In this document: positions 1 through 9,216 of the stretch, piece after piece | Numbering within the stretch: position 1 is the first letter of the stretch | How the letters are laid out: each line of letters begins with the position of its first letter | Source: Sphingobium sp. D43FB | Lineage (GTDB): Bacteria; Pseudomonadota; Alphaproteobacteria; Sphingomonadales; Sphingomonadaceae | Reading direction: 5' to 3' | NCBI RefSeq assembly: GCF_002312805.1 | Contig: NZ_NMUA01000001.1 | Location: 124,001 to 188,000, forward strand | Length of the DNA stretch: 64,000 nucleotides | The notes under the pieces: generated by a model | What the model saw: the letters and a program-made list of their open reading frames with translations, nothing else | What the model was told of the DNA's origin: nothing | Database searches by the model: none | Program-made: the position numbers and the translations under genes

Positions 1-1
1 G

Positions 2-766
2 GACGGGCTGACTCACCGGGTCGAGGGCAATACCGATGCGGTGCTCGACCTGTTCGCGCAGGCGGACGTCAAGGCGACCTTCTTCACCCTGGGCTGGGTG
101 GCGGAACGCTATCCCGCTTTGATGCGGCGCATCGCCGACGCGGGGCATGAAGTCGCCAGCCATGGCTATGACCATGCCCGCGTCTTCACCTTCACTCCCG
201 AAGCCTTCCGTTCCGATTTGCGCAAGGCGCGCGCCATATTGGAAGATGCCAGCGGTCAGGCCGTAACCGGCTATCGCGCACCGAGCTTCTCGATCGACAC
301 GCGCACCCCCTGGGCGCATCCCATCCTGGCGGAGGAAGGCTATCGCTATTCTTCCAGCGTCGCGCCGATCCGGCATGATCATTATGGCTGGCCGGAATCG
401 CCGCGCTTTGCCTGGAAACCCGTGTCGGGGTCCGATCTGGTAGAATTGCCGGTGACGACGGCGAAACTGGGCAATCGCACACTGGCGGCGGGGGGAGGGG
501 GCTTTTTCCGCCTACTCCCCTATGGATTTTCGCGCTGGGCGATCCGGCAAGTCAATCATCAGGCCGGGCGACCCGCGATCATCTATTTCCACCCGTGGGA
601 AATCGACCCGGACCAGCCGCGCGTCGCTGACGCACCGCTGCGCTCGCGCCTGCGCCATTACAGCAACCTGTCCGTCATGGCCGCCAAGCTGCGCCGCCTG
701 ACACGCGATTTCGCCTGGACGCGCGTCGATGCGCTGGCCGACGCCGAAGCGGCACGCGCGTCCTGA
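2..766 (+). CDS. XrtA-associated polysaccharide deacetylase, 5' truncated by window edge
   Basis: The visible 254 residues are the C-terminal part of a NodB-type polysaccharide deacetylase of the kind found in exosortase A loci. They include the KATFFTLGWVAERYP stretch and the metal-site motif SHGYDH, followed by the substrate-loop motif RAPSFSID. The family removes N-acetyl groups from a nascent or periplasmic polysaccharide. The reading frame is open to base 2, so the first aspartate motif and the true start lie upstream of the window. The gene ends two bases before the next start codon, consistent with one operon with the FemAB, glycosyltransferase and exosortase genes that follow. The family assignment is from recognised motifs and context. 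The substrate is unknown. Confidence 0.88.
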   Translation, partial: DGLTHRVEGNTDAVLDLFAQADVKATFFTLGWVAERYPALMRRIADAGHEVASHGYDHARVFTFTPEAFRSDLRKARAILEDASGQAVTGYRAPSFSIDTRTPWAHPILAEEGYRYSSSVAPIRHDHYGWPESPRFAWKPVSGSDLVELPVTTAKLGNRTLAAGGGGFFRLLPYGFSRWAIRQVNHQAGRPAIIYFHPWEIDPDQPRVADAPLRSRLRHYSNLSVMAAKLRRLTRDFAWTRVDALADAEAARAS

Positions 767-768
767 CC

Positions 769-1833
769 ATGGGGCAGTCTGCCACCCCCTTCGTCACGAT
801 GATCGACCTGTCCGACCCGGAACAGGCGCGGGCGGTTGACGCCTATGTCATGGCCCATGCCGACGGCACCCCCTTTCACCGCCCGGCCTGGTTGCTCGCC
901 GTGCAGGACGGCACCGCCAATCCGGCCCTGCTACTCGCAGCAGTCGGCCCTTCGGGCGGCATCAGCGGCCTGTTGCCGCTGCATCATGTGCGCAGCCGCC
1001 TGTTCGGCCAAGCGCTCGTTTCGACCGCCTTCGCCGTCGATGGCGGTATATTGGCGGACAATGATCGCGCCGCCGCAGCCCTCGTCAGGGCGGCGGAAGA
1101 TCTAGCGCGCGATCGCGGTGGCCTGTCGCTCGAACTGCGCGGCGGCCCGGTGCCCGGCGGAGCCTGGGAACAGCGCGCCGATCAGCATGTCGGCTTCGTC
1201 CGGCCGATCGCCGCCGACGACGACGCGGAACTGCGCGCCATACCGCGCAAGCATCGCGCCGAACTGCGCAAGGCGCTGGCGAACCCCGCCTTGGCAATCG
1301 ACATCGGCCGTAGCCGCCAGCATCTGCGCGACCATTATCGCGTCTACGCCACCAGTGTCCGCAACCTCGGCACCCCGGTCTTCCCCGCGCGCCTGTTCCG
1401 CGCCGTGCTGGAGCGGTTCGGCGAGGATGCGGACATATTGATCGTGCGCGATGGCGACCGGCCTGTCTCGGCCGTGCTGACGCTCTATCATCGCGGGCGG
1501 GTCATGCCCTATTGGGGCGGGGGCCTCGCCGACGCGCGGCGGCTGCGTTCCAACGAACTCATGTATTATCGCTTGATGGGCCATGGCCGCGCACGCGGCA
1601 TGACGATGTTCGATTTTGGCCGCTCAAAAGTCGGCAGCGGGCAGGCGGCCTGGAAAAAAAGTTTCGGTTTCGAGCCGCAGCCTCTGGTCTATCATGAATG
1701 GGCACCCGATGGCGCGCGGCGCGACGTGAACCCGCATAGCGAAAAATATCAGCGCCGCATCGCGCTGTGGAAACGATTGCCGCTGCCGGTCGCCAATCTG
1801 GTCGGTCCGCTCATCGCGCGCGGTTTGGGATGA
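769..1833 (+). CDS. FemAB family XrtA/PEP-CTERM-associated protein, copy 1
   Basis: This 354-residue protein has the GNAT/FemAB fold signature seen in XrtA loci: a conserved FAVDGGIL segment near residue 85, the stretch LRGGPVPGG, and the hallmark FDFGRSKVGSG followed by AAWKKSFGFE near residues 280-300. FemAB enzymes transfer aminoacyl groups from charged tRNA, and in exosortase loci the relatives are presumed to modify an exopolysaccharide or its lipid carrier. That role is inferred, not shown here. The ATG lies two bases after the deacetylase stop. A second, clearly homologous copy follows 62 bases downstream, so this is a tandem duplication. No signal peptide is seen, so action on the cytoplasmic side is expected. 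Confidence 0.87.
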   Translation: MGQSATPFVTMIDLSDPEQARAVDAYVMAHADGTPFHRPAWLLAVQDGTANPALLLAAVGPSGGISGLLPLHHVRSRLFGQALVSTAFAVDGGILADNDRAAAALVRAAEDLARDRGGLSLELRGGPVPGGAWEQRADQHVGFVRPIAADDDAELRAIPRKHRAELRKALANPALAIDIGRSRQHLRDHYRVYATSVRNLGTPVFPARLFRAVLERFGEDADILIVRDGDRPVSAVLTLYHRGRVMPYWGGGLADARRLRSNELMYYRLMGHGRARGMTMFDFGRSKVGSGQAAWKKSFGFEPQPLVYHEWAPDGARRDVNPHSEKYQRRIALWKRLPLPVANLVGPLIARGLG

Positions 1834-1895
1834 TATCTGGGATATATGCTATGCCGGTCCATGGGGCCGGCTGGGGTCGGGGGGATTAGGACGTC

Positions 1896-2972
1896 GTGTT
1901 CATGCAAGGGATAACCGAGGTCGGCCTCATCGTGGAAGAGGCGCGCCTTACCGATGCGGCGGAGGTCGCCGCGATCGACGCCTGGGTGCGCACGCATCCG
2001 GCATCGACGCCGTTCCAGCGCCCTGGCTGGATCATGGGGGTCGAACATGGCACGGGTCAGAAAGCCCTGATGCTGGTCGCGCGGCTGGGCAGCCAGATCG
2101 TCGGCGTCCTGCCGCTCACCTATATCCGCTCGATGCTGTTCGGCCGCGCCCTCGTTGGCAGCGGCTTTGCGGTCGATGGCGGCATCCTCACCACCCATCG
2201 CAAGGCCGGCGAGATGCTGGCCGACGCCGCCTGGACGCTGGCCGAAAAGCTTGGTTGCGCGACACTCGAACTGCGCGGCGGCGAAGCGCCAGCCGGTCTC
2301 GCCTGGCAGGCAAAGGCCGACGCCTATCTCGGCTTCTCGAGCCCCCTCGCTGCCGATGACGAAGCAGAACTCAAGGCCGTGCCCAAGCGCCACCGCGCCG
2401 AAATCCGCAAAGGCCTAGCCAACGACCTGATCTTCGAGAGTGGCCGCGACAAGCGGCTGCGCGACATCCATTACCGCCTCTACGCCCATAGCGTCCATCA
2501 TCTGGGCACCCCGGTTTTCCCACGCGCCCTGTTCGACGGCGTGCTGGATCGCCTTGGCGGCGACGCCGACATCGCCCTGGTGTCAAAGGACGGCAAGCCC
2601 TTGTCGGCGGTCATCAGCCTCTATCATGGCGGCGCGTGCATGCCATACTGGCATGGCGCGGCGGATGGCGCGCGGACCATGCGCTCGAACGAAGCGCTCT
2701 ATTTCCTGCTGATGCGCCAGGCGCGCGAACGCGGCTGCACGACCTTCGATTTCGGCCGGTCAAAGGTCGGCACCGGCCCCGCCGCCTGGAAAAAGACCTG
2801 GGGCTTCGAGGGCGAACCGCTCGGCTATCATCTGCGCACCGCACCGGGCAAGGAGACGCGCGACGTCAATCCGCTCTCGCCCCAATATCGGCGCAAGGTC
2901 GAATATTGGAAGAAGCTCCCCGAAAGCCTCGCGACGCTGATCGGCCCGCATATCGCGCGGGGCCTTGGATGA
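1896..2972 (+). CDS. FemAB family XrtA/PEP-CTERM-associated protein, copy 2
   Basis: This 358-residue protein is collinear with the preceding gene. It shares FAVDGGIL, ELRGG, LGTPVFP, FDFGRSKVGTG and the C-terminal IGPHIARGLG ending, so the two arose by tandem duplication and then diverged at many positions. The start could be GTG 1896 or ATG 1902; the G-rich GGGGGATTAGG just upstream fits either. The stop overlaps the following ATG by four bases (ATGA), indicating translational coupling to the glycosyltransferase. Function is inferred as aminoacyl or acyl transfer during exopolysaccharide assembly. Two copies in one locus may mean two substituents or two acceptor positions. Confidence 0.86.
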   Translation: MFMQGITEVGLIVEEARLTDAAEVAAIDAWVRTHPASTPFQRPGWIMGVEHGTGQKALMLVARLGSQIVGVLPLTYIRSMLFGRALVGSGFAVDGGILTTHRKAGEMLADAAWTLAEKLGCATLELRGGEAPAGLAWQAKADAYLGFSSPLAADDEAELKAVPKRHRAEIRKGLANDLIFESGRDKRLRDIHYRLYAHSVHHLGTPVFPRALFDGVLDRLGGDADIALVSKDGKPLSAVISLYHGGACMPYWHGAADGARTMRSNEALYFLLMRQARERGCTTFDFGRSKVGTGPAAWKKTWGFEGEPLGYHLRTAPGKETRDVNPLSPQYRRKVEYWKKLPESLATLIGPHIARGLG

Positions 2973-4192
2973 CGGGCGACATCCTTTTCCTCTGCCACCG
3001 CATCCCCTTTCCGCCGGACAGGGGAGACAAGATCCGCTCGTGCAACCTGCTCAAGCGCTTGGCGCAGGTCGCGCCCGTTCATGTGGGCTGTTTCGCCGAT
3101 GATGATCGCGACATGGGCTTTGCCGGGGAACTCGACGCCATCGCGCAGAGCCAGTGCGTGCTACGGCGCGACAGGTCCAGGATCGTGGCGGGCCTCACTG
3201 GCCTCGCTAAGCGCGAACCGTTGCTCGTTTCGCTGTTCGACCATCCCGGCCTGCACCAGTGGGTCGCCCAAACGCTCGCTGACCGCCCGATCCGCGCCGT
3301 CGTCGCCTATTCGGCGCAGATGGCGCATTTCGTCCCCGCGCTGCCCCCCGGCGTCCGCTTCCTGATGGATTTCGTCGATTTCGATTCGGCCAAATATGCC
3401 ACCTATGGCGCGCAGGGGTCCGGCCCAATGGGCTGGATCAACCGGCGCGAAGGCCGCGTGCTGCTCGACTTCGAACGCCGCGTCGCCGCCCGCGCCGACA
3501 TCTCCACTTTCGTCAGCGAAGCCGAAGCCGGCCTTTTCCGCACCGCCAGCGGCCTTGGCCCCGACCGGATCGTGCCGCTCGAAAATGGCGTCGCGCTCGA
3601 CTATTTCGATCCGGCCGCTGACTTACCCCCAGTGGCACATGGCGACGGCCCCTTGCTCGTCTTCACCGGCCAAATGGACTATCGCCCCAATGTCGAGGCG
3701 GTCGAAAGTTTCGCGCGCCAGACCTTGCCCGCCATCCGCACCGTCCATCCCAACGCCCGCTTCGCCATCGTCGGTCGCAACCCGTCCAAGGCCGTCGAAG
3801 CGCTCGCCGCCCAGCCCGGCGTGATCGTCACCGGCGGCGTGCCCGACGTGCGCGGCTGGCTGGCGGCGGCCGACATCGTCGTCGCGCCCTTGCGCATCGC
3901 GCGCGGCATCCAGAACAAGGTGCTGGAAGCCATGGCGATGGCCCGCCCGGTCGTCGCCTCGCCCCAAGCCGCCGAAGGCATCGACGCGCAGGATGAACTG
4001 CACTTCTTGATCGCCGCCAACCCCGCCGAAGAAGCCGCCAAGATCAACAGCTTGCTCGCTGATCCCGCCCGCGCCGCCCAGTTCGGCCTCGCCGCCCGCG
4101 CGCGGATGGAGGCCCGCTACCGCTGGTCGGCCACGCTCGCGGATCTGCCCGACCTGCTGTTCGGCCGCGAAGCGGACAGCCGCGCCGCATGA
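2969..4192 (+). CDS. XrtA-system glycosyltransferase (TIGR03087-like)
   Basis: This 407-residue GT-B fold glycosyltransferase begins MTGDILFLCHRIPFPPDRG, the typical start of the exosortase-associated glycosyltransferase family, and has an N-terminal acceptor domain with FVDFDSAKY near residue 135. The C-terminal donor domain contains FTGQMDYRPN, GRNPSK and the E-rich APLRIARGIQNKVLEAMAMA segment, which holds the nucleotide-sugar binding glutamate region of GT4 enzymes. The frame is open further upstream inside the FemAB gene, but the ATG at 2969, which overlaps the FemAB stop, matches the family start. The protein should act in the cytoplasm, adding a sugar to the lipid-linked repeat unit. 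It ends with another ATGA overlap into the exosortase gene. Confidence 0.88.
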   Translation: MTGDILFLCHRIPFPPDRGDKIRSCNLLKRLAQVAPVHVGCFADDDRDMGFAGELDAIAQSQCVLRRDRSRIVAGLTGLAKREPLLVSLFDHPGLHQWVAQTLADRPIRAVVAYSAQMAHFVPALPPGVRFLMDFVDFDSAKYATYGAQGSGPMGWINRREGRVLLDFERRVAARADISTFVSEAEAGLFRTASGLGPDRIVPLENGVALDYFDPAADLPPVAHGDGPLLVFTGQMDYRPNVEAVESFARQTLPAIRTVHPNARFAIVGRNPSKAVEALAAQPGVIVTGGVPDVRGWLAAADIVVAPLRIARGIQNKVLEAMAMARPVVASPQAAEGIDAQDELHFLIAANPAEEAAKINSLLADPARAAQFGLAARARMEARYRWSATLADLPDLLFGREADSRAA

Positions 4193-5724
4193 CCGGACAG
4201 ACGCTGCCGATGGCGCGCACCCCACTTGTCGACCTGACCGGATGGCGCGGCCATCTGACCGCGCTCGGCGTCGTCGCCTTCGCGATCCTGACGCTGTTCT
4301 TTGACGACGTGCATTCGATGGTGTCGATCTGGTGGAATTCCTCCACCTTCGGCCATTGCCTCTTCATCCCGCCGCTCATCGCCTGGCTGGTGCAGCAACG
4401 CCTGCCGGGCCTGCGCCAGTTGGAGCCGGTGGCCTGGACGCCGGGCCTCCTCTGGCTGGGGCTGGGCGCGCTCGCCTGGCTGCTCGGCGCAGCGGCGGGC
4501 GTCGCGATGGTCCGCCATGGCGCGCTGGTCCTAATGCTCCAGGGCGCGACCGTCGCGCTGCTTGGCCCAGCGGTCGCGCGCGCGCTCATCTTCCCGCTCT
4601 TCTACGCCTTCTTAATGGTGCCCTTCGGTGAAGAACTCGTGCCGCCGCTGCAACTGGTGACGGCGCATCTGACGATGTTCTTCCTCGACCTGTCGGGCGT
4701 ACCCGCCCATATGGAAGGCATCTTCATCACCACGCCGACCGGCTATTTCGAAGTGGCGGAGGCCTGTTCGGGCGCGAAATTCCTGATCGCCATGACCGCC
4801 TATGGCGTTCTCGTCTGTAACGTCTGTTTCAAAAGCTGGCCGCGCCGCATCATCTTCATGGGCGGCGCGCTGCTGCTCTCGATCCTCGCCAATGGCGTGC
4901 GCGCTTTCGCCACCATCTTGGTCGCGCATCTGACCACCATCGACGCCGCCGTCGGCTTCGATCATGTCGTCTATGGCTGGGTCTTCTTCGCCATCATCAT
5001 GATCGTCGTGATGGCAACCGCCTGGCCCTTTTTCGACCGCAAGCCGGGCGACCCCTGGTTCGATCCGCAGCGCCTGCAAAGCCCCGTCGTCCAAACCGGA
5101 TCGGCAGGCCGGAACGCGGGCATTGCACTGGCCCTGATCGTCGCCGCGCCGCTCTGGCTCGCCGCCACCGCCGCCAATGCCGATCCCTTGCCCGCGCGCA
5201 TCGACTTGCCTTCGGTCCCCGGCTGGACCCGCAGCGCGACGCCGATGGCCTATCCCTGGAAGCCGCGCTTCGATGGTGCCGACCATGCCACACTGGGGCG
5301 TTACCACAACGCTGACGGCCAGATCGTCGATCTCGCCATCATTGCCTATGAACGGCAGGATGAGGGCCGCGAACTGGTCGGTTTCGGCCAGGGCGCGGCC
5401 GATCCCGACAGCCAATGGGTCTGGTCCTCGCCCGCCGCCGCGCCACAGGGCGCGCGCGGCGAACAGATCACCGCCCCCGGCCCGGTCGTGCGGCAAGTGG
5501 TGAGCTATTATGTCGTCGGCGGCAATGCGCCGACTGGCAGCCGCCCGCAGGTCAAGATCGCCACGATGAAAGCCCGCCTGCTGGGCCAGGATCAGCGCGC
5601 CGTCGCCATCCTCATCTCCGCCGAAGAAGGGCAGGGGCGTCCCGCCGATGCGGCGATCCGCGCCTTCCTGACCAATGTCGGCGACATACAGCTTTTGGCT
5701 GACCGCAGCGCGGGCATCCGCTAG
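4189..5724 (+). CDS. xrtA: Exosortase A with fused C-terminal EpsI domain
   Basis: This 511-residue protein has a hydrophobic multi-spanning N-terminal half (about residues 20-280) carrying the exosortase catalytic triad: Cys193 in EACSG, Arg238 in NGVRAF and His259 in FDHVVYGW. Exosortases are membrane cysteine transpeptidases that cut PEP-CTERM sorting signals, and XrtA occurs in exopolysaccharide loci. From about residue 300 a single hydrophobic segment is followed by a periplasmic EpsI/DUF3485 domain, a fusion common in XrtA proteins. The ATG overlaps the glycosyltransferase stop by four bases. I saw no PEP-CTERM substrate protein in this window, so the substrates must be encoded elsewhere. 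Confidence 0.92.
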   Translation: MTGQTLPMARTPLVDLTGWRGHLTALGVVAFAILTLFFDDVHSMVSIWWNSSTFGHCLFIPPLIAWLVQQRLPGLRQLEPVAWTPGLLWLGLGALAWLLGAAAGVAMVRHGALVLMLQGATVALLGPAVARALIFPLFYAFLMVPFGEELVPPLQLVTAHLTMFFLDLSGVPAHMEGIFITTPTGYFEVAEACSGAKFLIAMTAYGVLVCNVCFKSWPRRIIFMGGALLLSILANGVRAFATILVAHLTTIDAAVGFDHVVYGWVFFAIIMIVVMATAWPFFDRKPGDPWFDPQRLQSPVVQTGSAGRNAGIALALIVAAPLWLAATAANADPLPARIDLPSVPGWTRSATPMAYPWKPRFDGADHATLGRYHNADGQIVDLAIIAYERQDEGRELVGFGQGAADPDSQWVWSSPAAAPQGARGEQITAPGPVVRQVVSYYVVGGNAPTGSRPQVKIATMKARLLGQDQRAVAILISAEEGQGRPADAAIRAFLTNVGDIQLLADRSAGIR

Positions 5725-5734
5725 GGAGGTTCGC

Positions 5735-7630
5735 ATGTGCGGCATAGCGGGTATCTTTCATCTGGAAACGGCCAAGCCGGTCGATCCCGCGCGGGTGCGC
5801 GCCATGCTCGATGCGATGCCGCATCGTGGCCCGGACGGCAGCGGCATCTGGACCGCGCCGGGCGTCGGCCTTGGGCATCTGCGCCTCTCGATCATCGATC
5901 TGGAATCGGGCGCGCAACCGATGCTGACCGACGACGAGGCGTTAGCCGTCGTGTTCAACGGGGAAATCTATAATTTCGCCGAAGTCCGCGCCGAACTGGA
6001 GGCGAAGGGCCATGTCTTCCGCACCCATAGCGACACCGAAGTCATCCTCCACGGCTATCGCCAATGGGGCGAGGAGTGCGTCCACCGTTTCAACGGCATG
6101 TTCGCCTTCGCCCTGTTCGATGCACGCGCGCAGTCGCTCTGGCTGGTGCGCGACCGTCTGGGGGTCAAGCCGCTTCATTATGCCTTGCTGTCCGATGGCA
6201 GCCTGATCTTCGGATCGGAACTCAAAAGCCTGCTCGCCCATCCGCTGCTGCGCCGCGCGCCGGACCTGTCTGCGCTCGAAGATTATATGGCCTATGGCTA
6301 TGTTCCCGACGATGCCTGCCTGGTCGCGGGCGTGCGCAAGCTCGGCGCGGGCGAAACGCTCCGCCTGGTGCGCGGCCGTCCCTTGCCCCAGCCGCACCGC
6401 TATTGGGACGTCAGCTTTGCCGACCGCACCAAATCCTCGCCCCAGGAATCGGAAGAGGAACTGGTCGCCCTGATGCGGCAGGCCGTCCGCTCGCGCATGG
6501 TCGCCGACGTGCCGCTGGGCGCCTTCCTGTCGGGCGGGGTGGACAGCAGCAGCGTCGTCGCCCTGATGGCCGAAGCCTCGTCGCAAGCCGTCAAGACCTG
6601 CACCATCGGCTTCGATGTCGCCGCGCTCGACGAAACCGCTTATGCCGACCGCATCGCCCGCCGCTTCGCCACCGATCATCGCAGCCGCATCGTCTCGCCC
6701 GACGATTATGGCCTGATCGACCGGCTCGCCTATCATTTCGACGAACCCTTCGCTGATGCCTCCGCGCTGCCCACCTTCCGCGTGTGTGAACTCGCGCGCG
6801 AGCAGGTCACGGTCGCGCTGTCGGGCGATGGCGCGGACGAAGCCTTTGCCGGCTATCGCCGCCACCGTTTCCAGATGCAGGGAGAACGGATTCGTGGCCT
6901 CATCCCCGCCTCGATCCGCGAGCCTCTATTCGGGACGCTCGGCAAATATTATCCCAAGGCCGACTGGGCACCGCGCGCGCTGCGGGCCAAATCGACCTTC
7001 CTCGAACTCGCGGGCAGCGGCGGCGAAGCCTATGCCGCGTCGGTCGGCGTCACCCCCCATGCCCTGCGCCAGCGCCTGTTCACGCAGGAGGTCAAGGGGC
7101 GGCTCGGCGGCTATCGCGCAGAAGATCGCTATGTGAAGGCGATGGCCAACGCGCCCGCGCGCGATGCGCTCGACCGCGCGCAATATGCCGACATCAAATA
7201 TTGGCTACCCGGCGACATCCTGACCAAGACCGACCGGATGAGCATGGCCGTCAGTTTAGAAGCGCGCGAACCCCTGCTCGATCATCGCCTCGTGGAATTT
7301 GCCGCGCGCCTGCCGGTCAGCCAGCGCATTCGCGGCAATAGCGGCAAATATCTGCTGAAAAAGGCGATGGAGCCGTATCTGCCGCAAGACATACTCTATC
7401 GCCAGAAAATGGGCTTCGTCACGCCCATCAGCGCCTGGTTCCGTGGCGCGCTCGCGGGCGAAGCGACCGCGATCGCGGGCGGCTCAGCCCTGGCTCGGAC
7501 CGAATGGTTCGACAGCGCCATGCTCGCCCGCATCGCCACCGACCACCGCTCCGGCGTCGCGGACCATGGCCGCCTGTTGTGGCAACTGTTGATGTTGGAC
7601 AAGTCCCTGACACGCTTGTTCGGGGTGTAG
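5735..7630 (+). CDS. XrtA-associated AsnB-like glutamine amidotransferase
   Basis: This 631-residue protein has an N-terminal class II glutamine amidotransferase domain that starts with the catalytic Cys2 (MCGIAG) and contains the MPHRGPDGSG loop. An asparagine-synthetase domain follows, with the pyrophosphate loop SGGVDSS at residues 266-272. The start is fixed by the need to expose Cys2 and by a strong Shine-Dalgarno AGGGAGG at 5723-5729; an in-frame upstream start at 5675 would bury the cysteine. It belongs to the exosortase A-associated amidotransferase family (TIGR03108-like), presumed to amidate a sugar acid or peptide substituent of the polysaccharide. It begins 10 bases after xrtA and is probably cotranscribed with it. 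Confidence 0.9.
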   Translation: MCGIAGIFHLETAKPVDPARVRAMLDAMPHRGPDGSGIWTAPGVGLGHLRLSIIDLESGAQPMLTDDEALAVVFNGEIYNFAEVRAELEAKGHVFRTHSDTEVILHGYRQWGEECVHRFNGMFAFALFDARAQSLWLVRDRLGVKPLHYALLSDGSLIFGSELKSLLAHPLLRRAPDLSALEDYMAYGYVPDDACLVAGVRKLGAGETLRLVRGRPLPQPHRYWDVSFADRTKSSPQESEEELVALMRQAVRSRMVADVPLGAFLSGGVDSSSVVALMAEASSQAVKTCTIGFDVAALDETAYADRIARRFATDHRSRIVSPDDYGLIDRLAYHFDEPFADASALPTFRVCELAREQVTVALSGDGADEAFAGYRRHRFQMQGERIRGLIPASIREPLFGTLGKYYPKADWAPRALRAKSTFLELAGSGGEAYAASVGVTPHALRQRLFTQEVKGRLGGYRAEDRYVKAMANAPARDALDRAQYADIKYWLPGDILTKTDRMSMAVSLEAREPLLDHRLVEFAARLPVSQRIRGNSGKYLLKKAMEPYLPQDILYRQKMGFVTPISAWFRGALAGEATAIAGGSALARTEWFDSAMLARIATDHRSGVADHGRLLWQLLMLDKSLTRLFGV

Positions 7631-7655
7631 GGTCCACGCGATCGACCCTAGCCGC

Positions 7656-7775
7656 ATCCTCCCCTGTAAGGGGAGGTGGCAGCACGCAGTGCTGACGGAG
7701 GGGTGTCCCCCTATCGATGGCGGGACACCCCTCCGTCTGACCTTCGGCCAGACACCTCCCCTGAAAGGCGAGGAT
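7656..7775. repeat. Palindromic intergenic repeat, class A copy 1
   Basis: This 120-base element begins ATCCTCCCCTGTAAGGGGAG and ends with the complementary motif. An inner palindrome of GGAGGGGTGTCCC and GGGACACCCCTCC arms is centred on TATCGAT, so the RNA could fold into a long branched hairpin. A second copy sits at 10352-10469 in the same orientation. Both are intergenic and flank the sugar transferase and GT2 genes. The element may also act as a transcription attenuator after the amidotransferase gene. Confidence 0.85.
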
Positions 7776-7864
7776 GAACAAGAGCGGACACTGCGACTTC
7801 CACCCCCTTGCAACCCGCGCCGCCTGGTGCCAACGGAGCGCATGGCGATGATCAGGGCGCAACA

Positions 7865-9214
7865 GTGACAGTTTCCAAGGAAATCGTGCGGTTCCGGCTT
7901 TACGCGCTGTGCCTCGGCGGGGACATGGCCGGGCTGTTCTGCGCTTTCCTCGCCGCCAACTGGTTCGTGCTGGGCGCGCTGTGGGGCGAACCGGGCAAGC
8001 CCCACGGCCTTGTCATGTTCGCGATGATCGCGCCGCTCTATGCGCTGCTGGCGGTGCAGGGCGGCGGCTATGGCATTCAGAGCATCAACAATGTCCGGCG
8101 GGGCATCGTCCGTGCGCTCTGGGCGCTGGTGCAGGCGGCGCTGCTGATGCTGCTGATCGTCTATCTCGGCAAGATGGCCGAACAATTGTCGCGCCTGACC
8201 TTCGTCACCGGCCTTGGCCTCGGCGGTCTTGCCGTCGCACTGGTGCGCCTCGCGATCGCGCGGCTGGCAAGCCAGGTGCTGGGCGACGTGCCCGACCTCA
8301 CCGTCGTCATCATGGATGGCGTGTTGATCGCCACCGGGCCGCACATGACCGTCATCGAAGCCGCGGCCATCGACCTGCGCCCCGAACGCCATGATGCCGA
8401 CATGGCGGCACGGCTGGCGAGCGCGGTCGGCATGGCCGAGCGCGTGATCGTCGCCTGTCCGCTCGACCGGATGGCCGACTGGTCGGCGGCGCTTAAATCG
8501 CTGTCGGCGCGGGGCGAGATCGTCGTGCCCGAACTGCTGCGTTTCGCGCCTGCGCGGGTTGCCGAATTTGACGGCCAGCCGACCATCATCGTCGCAGGCG
8601 GCCCGCTCCAGTTCCGGGACCGGTTGATCAAGCGGCTATTCGACCTGATCGTCGCCACCGTTGCCACCATCCTGCTCTCGCCCATCCTGATCGGCGCCGC
8701 GCTGGCGGTGAAACTGACCAGCCCCGGCCCGATCCTCTTCCGCCAGCCGCGCATCGGCAAGGATGGCCGCTCCTTCTCCATCTACAAATTTCGTTCGATG
8801 CGGGCGGAGGCCAGCGACACGAAGGCCGCAACGCTAACCAAGCGCGACGATGATCGCGTGACCCCGATCGGCGCTTTCCTGCGCAGGACCAGCATCGACG
8901 AATTACCTCAACTTTTCAATGTTTTAGAAGGCGATATGAGCATCGTCGGCCCGCGCCCCCATGCCGCCGCCGCGCGGGCAGGGGACAGCCTCTATTGGGA
9001 AGTCGACCCCCGCTATTGGGCGCGCCACTGCATCAAGCCCGGCATGACCGGCCTCGCCCAGGTGCGCGGCCATCGCGGATCGACCGACCATCATCAGGAT
9101 CTGATCGACCGGCTCCAGTCGGACCTGGAATATGTCAGCGACTGGTCGGTCTGGCGCGACCTGCGCATCATCGTCGCGACTCTGGGCGTCCTCGTCCACC
9201 ACAAGGCCTATTGA
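7865..9214 (+). CDS. Polyprenyl-phosphate sugar phosphotransferase (exopolysaccharide priming enzyme)
   Basis: With a GTG start at 7865 the protein has 449 residues; an in-frame TTG at 7808 is possible but less likely. About four hydrophobic segments in the N-terminal part precede a PglC/WbaP-type catalytic domain from about residue 255. That domain carries the membrane re-entrant segment, PRIGKDGRSFSIYKFRSM, RRTSIDELPQLFNVL, GDMSIVGPRP and PGMTGLAQVRG. Such enzymes load the first sugar-1-phosphate onto undecaprenyl phosphate on the inner membrane and so start repeat-unit synthesis. The sugar is probably glucose or galactose, but the sequence alone does not decide this. It is followed after two bases by a GT2 gene, and the pair is flanked by class A repeats. 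Confidence 0.9.
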   Translation: MTVSKEIVRFRLYALCLGGDMAGLFCAFLAANWFVLGALWGEPGKPHGLVMFAMIAPLYALLAVQGGGYGIQSINNVRRGIVRALWALVQAALLMLLIVYLGKMAEQLSRLTFVTGLGLGGLAVALVRLAIARLASQVLGDVPDLTVVIMDGVLIATGPHMTVIEAAAIDLRPERHDADMAARLASAVGMAERVIVACPLDRMADWSAALKSLSARGEIVVPELLRFAPARVAEFDGQPTIIVAGGPLQFRDRLIKRLFDLIVATVATILLSPILIGAALAVKLTSPGPILFRQPRIGKDGRSFSIYKFRSMRAEASDTKAATLTKRDDDRVTPIGAFLRRTSIDELPQLFNVLEGDMSIVGPRPHAAAARAGDSLYWEVDPRYWARHCIKPGMTGLAQVRGHRGSTDHHQDLIDRLQSDLEYVSDWSVWRDLRIIVATLGVLVHHKAY

Positions 9215-9216
9215 GC

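Noticed and set aside
4189..5724. Frameshifted or split exosortase and EpsI genes
   Set aside because: The fusion is a single open frame with good coding character, and XrtA-EpsI fusions are common.
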